Source: Leptodactylus fallax
Lineage: Eukaryota; Chordata; Amphibia; Anura; Leptodactylidae
Reading direction: 5' to 3'
Length of the DNA: 64,000 bases
Assembly (NCBI GenBank): GCA_947044405.1
Contig: CAMRHE010000012.1
Location: forward strand, 10,474,001-10,538,000
Made by a program: the position numbers and the translations under genes
In this document: positions 52,320 through 63,836 of the stretch, piece by piece
Layout of the letters: every line of letters starts with the position of its first letter
Numbering within the stretch: position 1 is the first letter of the stretch
The notes under the pieces: model-generated
Database searches by the model: none
Told to the model about the DNA's origin: nothing
The model's input: the letters and a program-made list of their open reading frames with translations, nothing else

Positions 52320-53200
52320 AACACATTGCAATATTATTGTAACGTCTCTGCCTGTTCGGGTCTCTGCGCCACCCTCTGCTCGCACGCTGCAGCAAAAGAG
52401 GCATATTCAGTTTGATTCCTTTCATAAGATTCTTGTTGCTCAGTCTGAACACTGTCCTAGACTATGTAATTGATTTTCTGCCACACCCGTCTCATGCATC
52501 TTGTTTCTTTCGTCTTCTCAATAGTTAATCTCAGCCTTGCCTGTGTGATTGACAGCCTGTCTACCAATCCAGTCTGGGGCAGGTCCTGACTTTCTATAAA
52601 CAGGTTGTCAGCCCTCACATGATCTCTGGCTATTGATTCTGTTTTGTGACTTGTCCCTGCTAGCTCCTATTCTGCTATTACCTGTATTCTTATTCCTGAC
52701 CTCTGGTTTTGTCTCTGACTATTCTCTTGTATTGTGACTTTGTACTGCATTGCTCGACTGTTACCGACCCCTTGGCTACCTGACCTCCCTTTGTTGTTTG
52801 TTTGTCCTGTCTGCGTTCTGTGTTGTCACCTATATTAGGTAGGGCCTGTCGATCAGTTGCTGCTGTCACCTAGAACAGATAGGCAAGTTAGCCAGGGACA
52901 GTGGGGGGGTTCAGCTTAGGGCTCACTGTCTTGTTGTGCCCCTCCTCCCAGGGTTCTGCAGCAGCACTGGGGAATTGCTCAACTGGAAATTCCCTTACAA
53001 TTATCTTGCCAACCAGACCATAGACGACAAAACATATAATTTTTTTAATCAAGTTATCTCTGTCTTTTATACATCATCCAGGATTCATAAATCTCTAACA
53101 ATCCTTCTGGATGTCTGATAGTGGCATCCACTAACTCTGTATTATCCCCTTTCTATATTACTTGAGAGAATACCATACTAACACGTTTAACCTATCGAAT
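52320..53200. other. Repeat-like sequence, no gene
   Basis: Pyrimidine-rich stretch with many CTGACCTCT/CCTGTCT-like segments, typical of frog LTR or interspersed repeats. I see no conserved frame. Confidence 0.4.
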
Positions 53201-53207
53201 ACTGATT

Positions 53208-53420
53208 AAGGCTGAGGCCCTACGTTGAGGAAACGCAGCTTTTTCTGTTGCAGATTTTACTGCAGTTTTTTCATCCAAGAATGGCTACAAAATGAATAGG
53301 AAATAACTAGGAAGTTCTTATACTTCTCCCTTCTGATCAATCCACTCCTGGCTTTGGCTAAAAAAAAAGCAGCAAAATCTGCATAAAAAAAGCTGTTTTT
53401 CCACAAAGTGGGGCCTTAGG
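53208..53420. mobile_element. MITE copy 2 of the family at 35544-35764
   Basis: GAGGCCCTACGTTGAGG and the complement in CCACAAAGTGGGGCCTTA are terminal inverted repeats; the interior shares AGTTCTTATACTTCTCCCTT and CCACTCCTGGCTTTGGCT with the other copy. Confidence 0.7.
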
Positions 53421-53799
53421 ACCTGGGTAACATTGAGGAAAGAGACATCCTAGCCACTTTTGATCAAAATAGCTTAGATTTGTCTTGAACCCCTTCCTGC
53501 CGCAGATATTTTTTGTTTTTGTTTTGGATTCCCCACCTTGCAAACTTCATATCTTTGTTATTTTTCCGTTCACAGAGCCATATGGAAGCTTAGTGTTTGC
53601 AGGATAAATTGTACTTTGTAATTGTGCCATTTAACATTCTGTATGATGTACTGGGAAGCTTTAAAAGAAATTCAGAGTGGGGTGGATTTGGAGAAAAACT
53701 GTGTTTGCGCGACTTACAGGCTTTGTTTTTACAGTGTTCACTCTGCAGCCAAAATTACATCTCACCTATATGATTCCAGGGATACCAAATTTACATTTT

Positions 53800-54190
53800 A
53801 TTTTTTTTTTAACTTTTTAACCCCTTAAAAAAATTCAAAACTTTGCAAAAAGAAAAAAAAATTCTTGAAGTCGTAAGTTTTTTATATTTCCATGCACAGT
53901 GGTACATAAGGCGTTTTTTTGGGGGGGGGGGGGGCAGATGTCCCTTTTAGTTATATAATTTTGGGGAATGTCTGATGTTCTCATCACTTTTTATTCAAAT
54001 TTTTATAGGAGGCGAAACGTTGAAAATATGGCGATTTGGCTCTTGATTTTTTTTTTTCCAGCTCTCACCATATGGGAAAAATATTTTTATATCTTTATAG
54101 ACTGGGCGTTTTCAGATACGGGGATGTATAATATGTTTGTTTGATTTTGTTTATTTACTTTTATTTCAAATCTAGGGAAAGGGGGGTGTA
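53800..54190. repeat. Interspersed repeat related to 57530-57830
   Basis: Segments such as GGCAGATGTCCCTTTTAGTT, GGGGAATGTCTGATG, CACTTTTTATTCAAAT and GAAAAATATTTTTATA recur in the DNA transposon at 57354-58422. A T run and a G run of about 14 lie near 53912-53934. Confidence 0.6.
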
Positions 54191-56329
54191 TGGAATTTAT
54201 GGGTTAATTCTATTCTACTGACAAAACACTTCTATCTTAGAATATATGGGTATGTCAAGTGTATACTTATTTTAGTATCTTCCATATACAGTTGCAGAAA
54301 GATTGTGGATGCTGGGGTACACCCCTCCAATGATTATAAATGAATGACAGGCACACATGTCTGGGTCTGTCTATCTCTGTTCTGTCTCTCTGTTATATTG
54401 AGACATGTTGTGTGAAGAGACACAGATGTCCACACAGACCATGACCATCCCACCAATAAAGTTCCAGGCTGATATCCCCCATACTACCTTAAGGAAAGAA
54501 CCATGACCTTCTTCAATAATGTAAGCCTCATAGACATTGACTGATAATTCTATTATTCTGAAAGTTTTTCCTGTATCTATTTTCCATGAGGACTTCAATA
54601 AATTTCCATGTATTTATAAGAAGCTGAGTACTCCAAATAATATTACCTTGTGTGAGTAAGAAATCACCCAAGTATACAGTATTTTACAACACTGACTTGT
54701 TTGTCTTGGATTAAAAAAAAAACACACCATAAAACATACAAAAAAGTTTGCCGACCCCTGATCTAGTGTAACAAAATGAATCCCTAAGCCTGGAGCCCAA
54801 ACCAATTAAACCAGATCTCTAAGGGTTTATCAATAATAGAGATAGTTTGTGACTGCAGACTCTCAAACAAACAAGAGGATCCTTGAAAAGAGAAATCCCA
54901 CTCTTTCCCCATAGAAATCCCAGTTTTATAGAAAGAACATTTAAAAAAAAGGAAATATAAAAGGTGGGTGATCCATCAGCTTAAAATTTTATCAAGGCTT
55001 GGCTACAAAAAAAGCCTCTGATAAAAAGATGCTACTTATTTATTTAATTTTAAGGATTGTATCATCTGCAACACGAATAAAACAACAACCCAAGTAGATG
55101 CATCATCTTTAGAAAAAATATACTGCCCAGCATCGTATACCTGTTCTCCACATCTCCATTCCAGCCACATTCTCTTCCATTTTGATTGCCAGTAAGAATT
55201 AAATGTTCAATTCTTATCCACTTCAAAGAACAGAGGTGGGTTGGCTCTTCCTGATTTGAAAAAAATACTATCAGGCTGCACACATAACCTGGGTTATAGA
55301 CTGGTGTAGGCATACAGCGGTGAAACCCTGGGTGGATCTCGAACACAGCTTCATACTCGTACTACTCCAGGCTGCTCCCTGGGTTGAGGCAGTGTATCTA
55401 GCCACCCTCCAGTCCTAGACTCAATATGGTACCCCATTATGGAATTCCAGGGTGAACACATGCTCTTAGAGACACTTTGCATAGGTGACTGCCTTCTTCA
55501 TCATACATTTTCTATGACCTAAAAGTTTTGATAGATCCCCCTGGCCATACACCTTCTCCATTTATATCGAAATGGGAAACCGACTTTACACTTAAACAGA
55601 ATGTATATTTCAGTTGACACATGGAAGCTCAATTAGCTCCCACTACCAGAAAGTCAGCTATAAGCTATTGAACGGATGGTACCATAGATAGTCATAGTTA
55701 AGTGCTCTGATCCCAGAGGTTGATCCAAAGAGATGAGATGGTGATGTGGAGTTGGGGAGGGTACTACATAGCATGTTTTCTGGTCCTGTAGGACTTTGCC
55801 CCCCTTTTGGAATAGAGTACAGTAGATAACAAGCCCTCATATCAACTATGCCCAACCTTTTTCCTTCTTCATCATTCCTCAATCAATCATGCTCAGATTC
55901 CTAGTCATGGGAAACAGAGGGAACTTCCTTCCGTCGTTCTCTGGATTTTAAAAGTCAATAAATTAATACACATAGAAAATGTTACATCCTCTATTAAAGA
56001 CTCATACAAGAAATTCAAAACAAAGTACTAATGGATAGTGTTCCAGCCTTTCAGTGACTACCTAATGCTTCTTGAGACTTCTACCCTATAATCAGGGTCT
56101 CCTGGGGTGCTGCTATAGGCACAACTCCACTCTTTCTCCTCTACTTGAAATGGATCCCCCTTCCTTACTTTGGTGGGTTGAACTGTATGTGATCTGTGTT
56201 TTTTTTTTCTTCTCACTCTTTACACCATTCTCCACTATCATTCACTTTCTTCTCAATTATCCATTCTTCCTTTGCCCTTCTTTTCTTCTTTGTATGATCT
56301 TGCTTGATTTTGTGTTTGTATAGATAGCC
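54191..56329. other. No gene recognised
   Basis: Anonymous AT-rich sequence with short homopolymers. Frames of up to about 94 residues on either strand contain no motif I recognise. Confidence 0.45.
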
Positions 56330-57025
56330 AGGTAGCCATTATCCTCCAGTGCTGTCATATTCCAGAATTGCAACTTGCCTGGAATGCACAGAAAGACAAG
56401 GGGTTCAGTGCTCAGAGACATGGCCAGGGTACGGAAGGTTGAAACCTGACCACCTATGAACAAGACTGGCCCAAGAAATATCTGAAGACTGATTTGTCTA
56501 AGGTTTTATGGATTGATGAGATGAGAGTGACTCTTGACAGACCAGATGGATGGACCCATAGCTGGATCAGAAACGGGCATAGAGCTCCACTTCAGACGCC
56601 AGCAAGGTAGAGGTGGGGTACTGCTATGGGCTGGTATTATTAAAGATGAGCTAGTTGAACCTTTTCAGGTTGAAAATGGGCTAAACATTAACTTCTAAAC
56701 CTATTGCTAGTTTTAGAAGATGCTTTCTTCAAGCAATGGTACAGGGAAAAGCATGCATAAGTACTCCATTGCGTACCTAGCCAGTAAAGATGTTAAAAAT
56801 GAAAGAGTTGCTGAGTTGAGTTGTTTAGTATTCTCACGTTAACAGAATATTAGTTGCATAATAATTCTGCACACAGATACTCTTGAATCCAAAACCTCAC
56901 TTTTACTTTCTTAAATATTCAGGTTTGAGATTTATTAACATTTTGGATTGAACAACAGCACTGTTATTGTTCAATAATAAAAGGAATCATTAAAACTACA
57001 ATTTGCTTAATAATTGTGCACACAG
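56330..57025 (+). pseudogene. Decayed Tc1/mariner transposase and 3' end
   Basis: Broken plus-strand frames read LSKVLWIDEMRVTLDRPDGW, then a GGGGT-type segment and GAGCTAGTTGAACC-encoded DELVEPF, matching the middle of a vertebrate Tc1-family transposase. AT-rich 3' sequence ending TAATTGTGCACACAG follows. Many stops and indels mark it as old. Confidence 0.55.
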
Positions 57026-57353
57026 TTTATATGCCTGTAATATGCTATGCATGTCACGTCTTTATGTATGTATATAATGGTTTACATGTCAATAATATGT
57101 ATGTATAATGTATGTGTGTCTGATGCATGTATGTGTGTTTAATTTAAAGGGAACATGGCTTTATGCTGCTGGGGTTCTGGGCCCCAAACCTGATGTCCCA
57201 ATCTGTGTCTCTGGCAGATCCTGGCACATGTGCAATGTTCAACTGAAGCCACTTCACTGCACACATGCTGGAAGATGGTGGAGATGTTCAAGACTTTAAA
57301 AATCTTTATAATGGAGCCATGGACGGGACTGGGATTGGGACATGCTGCTGATT

Positions 57354-58422
57354 TACTGTATTTTTCGGACTATAAGACGCACCGGACCATAAGACGCACC
57401 TAGGTTTTAGAGGAGGAAAATAAGGAAAAAAATTTTGAAACAAAAAATGTGGTAAAATATTTAATAACATATGGAAGTTGTAGTTGCAAGGTTACATTGA
57501 CAGGTGTCCCTGCAGCTGTACGGGGAGGCATAGGGCATCTTTTTTTTGCGGGGCCAGATGTACTTTTTAGTTATACCTTTTTGGGGAATGTCTATTGCTT
57601 TGATCACTTTTTATTCAAATCAGAGGCAAAACAGCGAAAAAAAAACGGCATTTCAGCACTTTTGATTTTTTTTTTCCCGCTATGACGTTCAACCTACAGA
57701 AAAAATATTTTTATAAGTTTGAAGACCGGGCATTTTCGGACACAGGGATACCCAATGTGTATGTGTTTCACAGTAATTTTCTACTTTTATATGTATTGTA
57801 GGGAAAAGGGGTGATTTAGAACTTTTTTTTTATTATTTTTTTTTTTGTATTGCAGTCTATGGGAGATTCTGTACATTACTATTGAGGCTGGTCATAGACC
57901 AGCCTAAATAGTAATATTACTATGACAGGTCTGGGAGCTTTCATTAGGCTCCTGGCTGTCACAGGAACAGGTCGGCCTCCCACGATCCTGCCGCGTGGGA
58001 GCTGTCCTGCAACAATAAAGGTACCCACCGTGCCCGGGGGGGGGGGCAGTTTTAATATATTTGGGGGGCTCACAGGTATTAATGCCATTAATACATTAGT
58101 ACATTACAGCGGAGTACCCGGTAGCTATGGCGATCGCTCTGCAACAGAGCGGCCGCCATCATCTTTACAGACGCGGCATCCGCCGCAATAGCACGATGGA
58201 TGCTGGGATGGCTTTGCACCATCGGGACACCCTCTCCTTCAAGCCCAGGTCCCGCAGCATTGCCCCACTGCTGCCGCTATAGGAAGTCCCGCTGCAGGAG
58301 TAGGGCGATCCCGCTCCTCCGCCCCCCTCAACACCCATATTCGGACTATAACACGCACCCCCCATTTTCCTCCCATATTTGGGGGGGAAAAAAGTGTGTC
58401 TTGTAGTCCGAAAAATACGGTA
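57354..58422. mobile_element. Non-autonomous DNA transposon, 1.07 kb
   Basis: The left end CTGTATTTTTCGGACTATAA plus GACGCACC and the right end (complement of TAGTCCGAAAAATACGG) are terminal inverted repeats flanked by TA. These TATTTTTCGGACTATAAGACG termini belong to a widespread vertebrate repeat. The interior has long T and G runs and no transposase. Confidence 0.75.
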
Positions 58423-59143
58423 GGTGCTCCAATTCTGATGAAACGTTCCCTTTAAATATATATAGTATGTGCATGTGTATGTAATTGTAAGTAAAAGTGT
58501 ATTCACATAGTTTGCCATATATGAGAAAGTTCTCAGTTTGTTAAACATGTCCGCATTACCATAATAATCTGGCCAAAAGAATGAGAAGTGTGTCAACCAG
58601 TACAATATACTGAGTAGGGCTGGGAGACTTTTGCCTGAATATCTCAATTCTTTTTTTCAAGCTTATGGGTGATTCTTGATTTTAAATATTGATTTACATT
58701 CTTTTGCTTAATGAGACTAAAAAAGTTCAATGAACTGGCACATGGAGAAGTCTTCAAATATATTTGATGCAGGTCTCTTTATTCTACCACCCAACTACTG
58801 CCTACAGCGTAGAACCTGTTGTTCATAGTTTGCAGCCGGCTAGACAAAAGTCTGTGGGGGATGAACATCAATTTCACAATTCTGGTGAAAATCAGAATTA
58901 TGATTTTTTGAAATGGCAAATGAATGTAATTAATTCAATTAAGTGTGCATCCCTAATACTGAGGGTTGGAAGATGCTGCAGGGCAGAACGCACAATGGAG
59001 AAGGCCTCTGGACGCTACCTGTTTTTTGTTTTTTCATTCTCTTCATTCTCCTTTTTCTCGTACCTATACTACTTTACCAAGTGATGGAACTGATGGTATA
59101 TCCAGGTAAAAAAAATATCAACTGGATTTAAATTTGTCAACAA
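58423..59143. other. BLTP1 downstream region, no gene recognised
   Basis: AT-rich sequence downstream of the BLTP1 3' UTR; nothing recognised. Confidence 0.45.
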
Positions 59144-59149
59144 TTTATT
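59144..59149 (-). terminator. Candidate BLTP1 polyadenylation signal
   Basis: AATAAA on the minus strand about 545 bp after the BLTP1 stop codon; the first canonical signal I found in that direction. Confidence 0.5.
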
Positions 59150-59694
59150 GTTATGGCCAACGGAAAAAGTCACAGAAATTCACAGTTAATATTCTGCAGT
59201 TATTACAGAAAAATAATCATATTGCACATAATAAAAACACAACTGCAGACATTTTTACAGTGTCGAACCCCGGTTTTTAGTCCAAAATATACATAATCAT
59301 GCAATGCTTTATCCTTTGTGCAAAGGTAGCATGCATCACGGTAAACAGTTACATTCACAACGGAATTATCAACCCCTCTCATCCCTGAGTCTTCTTTATA
59401 ATGAGATGTATAGAACGCTGAAGGTAAACCAGATATGTGCTTTCCCTCAGCCAGAATGTAAGGAAACTAGTTTCATGGAGTGGCATACACATTGCAGTAG
59501 AATAGCACATCATGACAAAGGCCACATATGTGCTCACAGGAAGAGATGGAGTTGAACAGTCTACAAGGATGAGAGATAACAGCAGTTTCTCACTTCTAAA
59601 CCCATATTAAAACATCTTCCTGTACAATATAAAAACAAATGTAACTCATTTGATCTTTGTCATTTGTTCACATTTTATACATGTTCAGTGCTCC

Positions 59695-59901
59695 TCTTTG
59701 TCCTTTCCTTTCTTTTCCTTCTCATCTTGTAAAGCTGATCCAAGCTTTTTGATGAGGACTGACAAGACTTTGTCCAGAGGATCCATTACTCCACGCTGAA
59801 GCCATTTGGGAATAGTGGTTCTTGCATGATGGAAACCTAACTTCTGAAGTATGTAGTCAACACCGACCGGATCAATTTTCCTTCCAGTCCAAGATATAAG
59901 C
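59695..59901 (-). CDS. bltp1: BLTP1 last exon
   Basis: Acceptor CCATAG precedes GCTTATATC; the exon encodes WTGRKIDPVGVDYILQKLGF and a Lys/Glu-rich C-terminus ending KDKEEH before TGA. Confidence 0.92.
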
Positions 59902-62900
59902 CTATGGGGAAATTAAATATATATAATAGTAGTACAGAAGCAGACAGTTGCATGAGCCTAAAATATAGGAATGTACTGAGATTTTTAAATTAGTTTCTTT
60001 TGATAATAAAGAGGTTGCCTAGTCCAACAAGAATAGTGTAAAATAGGCATTAAGTAACCATAAAGTAATAACTTACCAATCCTCACTGCTTCCTGGTTTT
60101 CCACCAAACTCTCTAGCCTGTCCTCAAGTAATGACATTATGATATGGACATCTAAATGCGGAGTCCAATCAATGGCTATAGTGGCTACCAGTGAGATCAC
60201 CTTCTCAAAAAATCAGATTTAATAAAGTTTTGTTTCATTTCAGGTTCAGAGTTAAAAGGGTTTTCCCACGAAAATAACCATATTTAGATTTGTAGACAAT
60301 TAAAAGTTAAAGGGGTATTCCTACGAACATAACCATTTTTACATTTGTAGATAATTAAAAGTTAAACATTTTTGCTAATATAAGTAATTAAACATTTTGC
60401 AGAGTTTTAAAGATTTTATCTTGTGGTCACAAGCTGTTGTCTTGATCGGTTGCCAGTGGATACGACCATGAATGCAGGACCTTTCTAAGATCAGAAAATC
60501 GGCCATGATTTCCTTATTGTGGCCGGGATATCTTCTGATACATGTAGTGTCCCTGCCTGATAACCCAGCTACAATAGGAAAATCATGGCTGGGTTCCTGA
60601 CAAGTCCCAGACCCATAGAAAGTTTCTGCATTCGTGGTTGTATCCATTGGCAACCGATCAAGACAACAGACTGTCACCACTAAGATAGTTAGAGAAAATC
60701 TTTAAAACTCTGTTAAATTTTTAACTGATGCAGCTTACTGTCCTTACTCCACTTTTCTCCTCTCTTATTTGCTACTTTACCGACAGTATGCATGTTTTAC
60801 ACTTATATTTCACTTCTCTTACAAAGGTGCAAGCTTTTATACAGAATCTTTCCATACAGATAGCTTCTACTCTGACACAATGAGGTGTCATTTGATTTGT
60901 TAAGAAGATATACATTTCAAATGTAAAAGGCAATGTGTGATGTATGATGATGGTAACTGAAAAAAAAACTAAACAAAAAAAACACAAAAAACAAAGAATA
61001 GTGAAGCAATACATACCTTAGGGTTGGCTCCAGGTGCCAAGTATTGCACATGAATTCCCTCCAGTCCACATACGTGTAGTTGGGGCTCTCCTCTTTATCC
61101 TTCTCAGAAGAGCCATCATCGATCTGTATCACAGGACTCTTCTGCCCTGAACGAGTAGTGAAGACTCGAGGAGGCAAAATAACTGGAGAGAAAAACCAAG
61201 AGAATGTAAATATTATGTAAGAGCTGTTCAGTGCAAAAATGTAAATCTGTCCACATCAGGTTTCAAACTTAGGCTTGGTGCATACAACAGGAATGCTCAC
61301 AGTGCATATGCTAAATGCTTCAAGAGGACTCCATTCACCAGATGAGGTCAGAAAAGAGCTAGTATACTTTGTTTTGCAGTATATATTTAGTTACTCCATA
61401 TAAAAGTATACAATTAAAAAAGTACAGTGTGTGGTATACTTTTGTATTTACGAAGAGAGTCTATTACTGGCATATCTCACTGTACCCTTGCAGAATTATA
61501 TACATCGCAGGTGTAAGTCAGGACAAATACATTAACTAACCAAATTATTCCTTAAAAGAAAGAAAATTACAGCACATTTTGGATAAAGAATGCACATCTT
61601 ATCTATATATATGGGATATTGCTGGACAATTCAGATTCTAAGTTTATAAAAGAGATTCCAAATAAAAGTAGCCATAAATACATAAAAATAATAAAGGACT
61701 TTTTAATGCCTGTACCTTTTTCTTTTTCCTTCAGATAAGCAGACACCAGATCATGCAGAAATATTATAAGTTCGGCATCCATTGTGACACAGATGTGATC
61801 TGTAAACTCAGTTACAACACTGCATTCCACCTTTGGTTTACTGTCAACATCTGCAAGACACAAAATGACAAATATACACATAATACCGCATAACCACCAC
61901 CTAAAGCACTTAGATTTTACATATAAATACAGTACATACATTTTCTTCACACAAAAACTATCTGTGCATTTAATACATGCTCAATGGTACTAGCAGTGTC
62001 CATGCTGAGACTAACCAATATTTTAACAGGTCACCATACTAGGCTGAATACGAGGTTGAATACCTGCTCCAAGTCCGGACAACTTTAAAGTGTTATACTG
62101 TACACACTTGATAAAGGGGTACCTAACACCCCGAAACATGTCGTGTGTTGTATTTGTGTTTCTTGGAATAAAATAATCTGGTGTAAATCACTCCTGGATC
62201 TGCGCAATCCCTGTAAATTGGTCCTTGTATTCGTTTACCCTTTACACTGACCCATGGTGATACAGTGTGACGGCCATGTTCCTCCAATCTATCTGCTGAG
62301 CTAATATTGCAAAAAAGTTGTTGTGTTACACACAACCTTTTAAACAGAGAAGCCCTTTTGCTCATTACCCGTTTACAGTGCTTTCAAGTGATAACGCACT
62401 ATGTACTGCTCGGTGCCTTTTCTTTTTTTATTTGCATCGCTCATGGCAGGTATCAGTCACTGATGAGGAAGGTGGGATGGGGGATTAGTCTGCTAATGAT
62501 ACAATATTTTTTGTGCCGTATGGACTATTAATAAAACAAGCCTGTCTCTATGTAGTATACGGTCCTTAAACAGGGCAGAATGTATGGTGACAGATCTGGT
62601 TTAACTAAGCTACTGGATTTTGACAGAAAGACACATTGCCAGATAGCCGTAAGCTAGTCCTGCTGTGAGCAACTCTTGAGACGCTAGGATTAGTTTGTGC
62701 CTTCCTATTATTACAAACAGCTCTGCTTGGCTACATTTTATACAGAAAATAGCTCTGATCATAGCTGCCTAATATCAGAAAAAACACAGGATAAAGTCAG
62801 CTGCCCAACTTTCACCTATAAGCAGAAGGAGTAGAGGAACAATGGAGCTTCCTCTCCTCTAACCCTCATGCAGACATAAAAATTGGTCCAAATATCGTGG

Positions 62901-63189
62901 TACAAAATGACATTAGTGGTAAACACTGACATTTTAGCTGTACAAACGTTAGAGGAGTTACAGGAGTTACTGTTATATTGCTGACAGGAATTACCTTGCA
63001 ATGTGGGCTCTTGTGGCTCCTGTACATGTATTGATTTGAAGTCCAGCTGCATTCTAGGTAAAGCAAATATGGTTTCTGTCTCGTGGTTGTAACTTGAGCC
63101 CCCACGAAATCCGCTCAACAAACTTGCATTTTTGACTGCAGTGCTGTTCTCTGGATTGTTTGCATCTACGTTCCGCAGCAAGTTGAGCT
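59695..63189 (-). CDS. bltp1: BLTP1 (KIAA1109), last four exons
   Basis: Four minus-strand exons (63189-62995, 61850-61716, 61182-61017, 59901-59695) have GT-AG borders and keep one frame to a TGA at 59697-59695. The product matches the C-terminus of BLTP1 (KIAA1109, fly tweek), a very large bridge-like lipid-transfer protein: NASLLSGFRGGSSYNHETET, KVECSVVTEFTDHICVTMDA, DWREFMCNTWHLEPTLR and SWTGRKIDPVGVDYILQKLG. The protein moves lipids at ER contact sites and acts in endocytosis and membrane growth. Only the tail is in the window; the remaining exons lie beyond 64000. No lesion is seen. ADAD1 follows downstream on the same strand, as in other tetrapods. Confidence 0.94.
60246..60365. repeat. 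Tandem duplication, about 60-bp unit
   Basis: ACGAAAATAACCATATTTAG and ACGAACATAACCATTTTTAC begin two consecutive copies, each ending TTAAAAGTTAAA, in the last BLTP1 intron. Confidence 0.75.
60389..60724. mobile_element. Hairpin MITE in the last BLTP1 intron
   Basis: Left arm (GCAGAGTTTTAAAGATTTTA ... TCTTGATCGGTTGCCAGTGG) is complementary to the right arm (CATTGGCAACCGATCAAGAC ... AATCTTTAAAACTCTG). Arms are about 100 bp with some mismatches; no ORF. Confidence 0.8.
61017..61182 (-). CDS. bltp1: BLTP1 penultimate exon
   Basis: Acceptor CTCCAG and donor GTATGT border 166 bp encoding LPPRVFTTRSGQKSPV and VDWREFMCNTWHLEPTL. Confidence 0.92.
61183..61715. other. BLTP1 intron
   Basis: AT-rich intron; nothing recognised. 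Confidence 0.55.
61716..61850 (-). CDS. bltp1: BLTP1 third-from-last exon
   Basis: Acceptor TTGCAG and donor GTACAG border 135 bp encoding VECSVVTEFTDHICVT and FLHDLVSAYLKEKEK. Confidence 0.92.
61851..62994. other. BLTP1 intron with a PLE-type 3' fragment
   Basis: Apart from the hammerhead-like segment at 62107-62200 and anonymous sequence, nothing is recognised. Confidence 0.5.
62107..62144 (+). ncRNA. Hammerhead-like motif in a BLTP1 intron
   Basis: CTTGATAA, GGGGT...ACACCCC, GAAA, CATG, TC appear in order on the plus strand, giving a GUC cleavage triplet, followed by GGAATAAAATAATCTGG as in PLE 3' ends. The first core block has the same two deviations as the palindrome copies. It lies antisense to BLTP1. 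Confidence 0.5.
62995..63189 (-). CDS. bltp1: BLTP1 fourth-from-last exon
   Basis: Acceptor TGGTTTAG and donor GTAATT border 195 bp encoding LRNVDANNPENS and FALPRMQLDFKSIHVQEPQE. Confidence 0.92.
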
Positions 63190-63241
63190 CTAAACCAAAA
63201 AATATTTTGTCATATACTATCTTGGTCTTTGCAGTATTTTA

Positions 63242-63513
63242 GTATTTCCAAATCACTGTACACACCGAAGAGCACGTTTTTTTCTGATCCTACTGTAATC
63301 TATGTCCTATACTACATGACACAGTGATATATGGAATGGAATATATGGCATAATCCACCTACAACGTGTGAAAATAAATGTTACACTTCTTTCACTTGAA
63401 TCTCTACGGTGTGTGCAGTGATTTGGAAATACTGTATAACGGGTTGGAGAAACCTTCAACTGGCACCACCAGCATTATCATCAGTGTGCGGTACCAGCGA
63501 ATTATATTTACAA
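63242..63513. mobile_element. Unclassified 272-bp insertion with hairpin, flanked by a 14-bp direct repeat
   Basis: TTTGCAGTATTTTA occurs exactly at 63228-63241 and 63514-63527. Inside, GTATTTCCAAATCACTG and CAGTGATTTGGAAATAC form an inverted pair at about 63242-63258 and 63418-63434. The direct repeat looks like a target duplication of a retroposed or rolling insertion; family unknown. Confidence 0.55.
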
Positions 63514-63800
63514 TTTGCAGTATTTTAATCCGATAAATTACATAGGAATCAATTATAACTAATGTTGTACCAATAGATATCTATCACAAAATTACATCAG
63601 TGTAACACATTAACGCAATAACACTGTGGCACAGAACTTTAAGGCCTGTTGTGGTCAGTGTCTGTGTTTCTTTGAAATGGAAAGTAAGTTCAGACTGGCA
63701 GAAGTAGAGACTGGAGACACTTGTTGCCTAGAAGAGAAGGCGTATCCTCAATATAGATTGTGTGTTCCAAGAGGTCTTAATGATACTTATTGATGGTTTG

Positions 63801-63802
<2 letters not shown>

Positions 63803-63831
<29 letters not shown>

Positions 63832-63836
63832 TGTAT
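63803..63836. repeat. (ATGT)n microsatellite
   Basis: About eight GTAT units. Confidence 0.9.

Noticed and set aside
55062..55346. 94-residue minus-strand ORF as a small gene
   Set aside because: No splice context, no conserved motif, AT-rich surroundings typical of chance ORFs.
61603..61950. 115-residue ORF as a complete protein
   Set aside because: It is the BLTP1 exon 61716-61850 with intron sequence on both sides.
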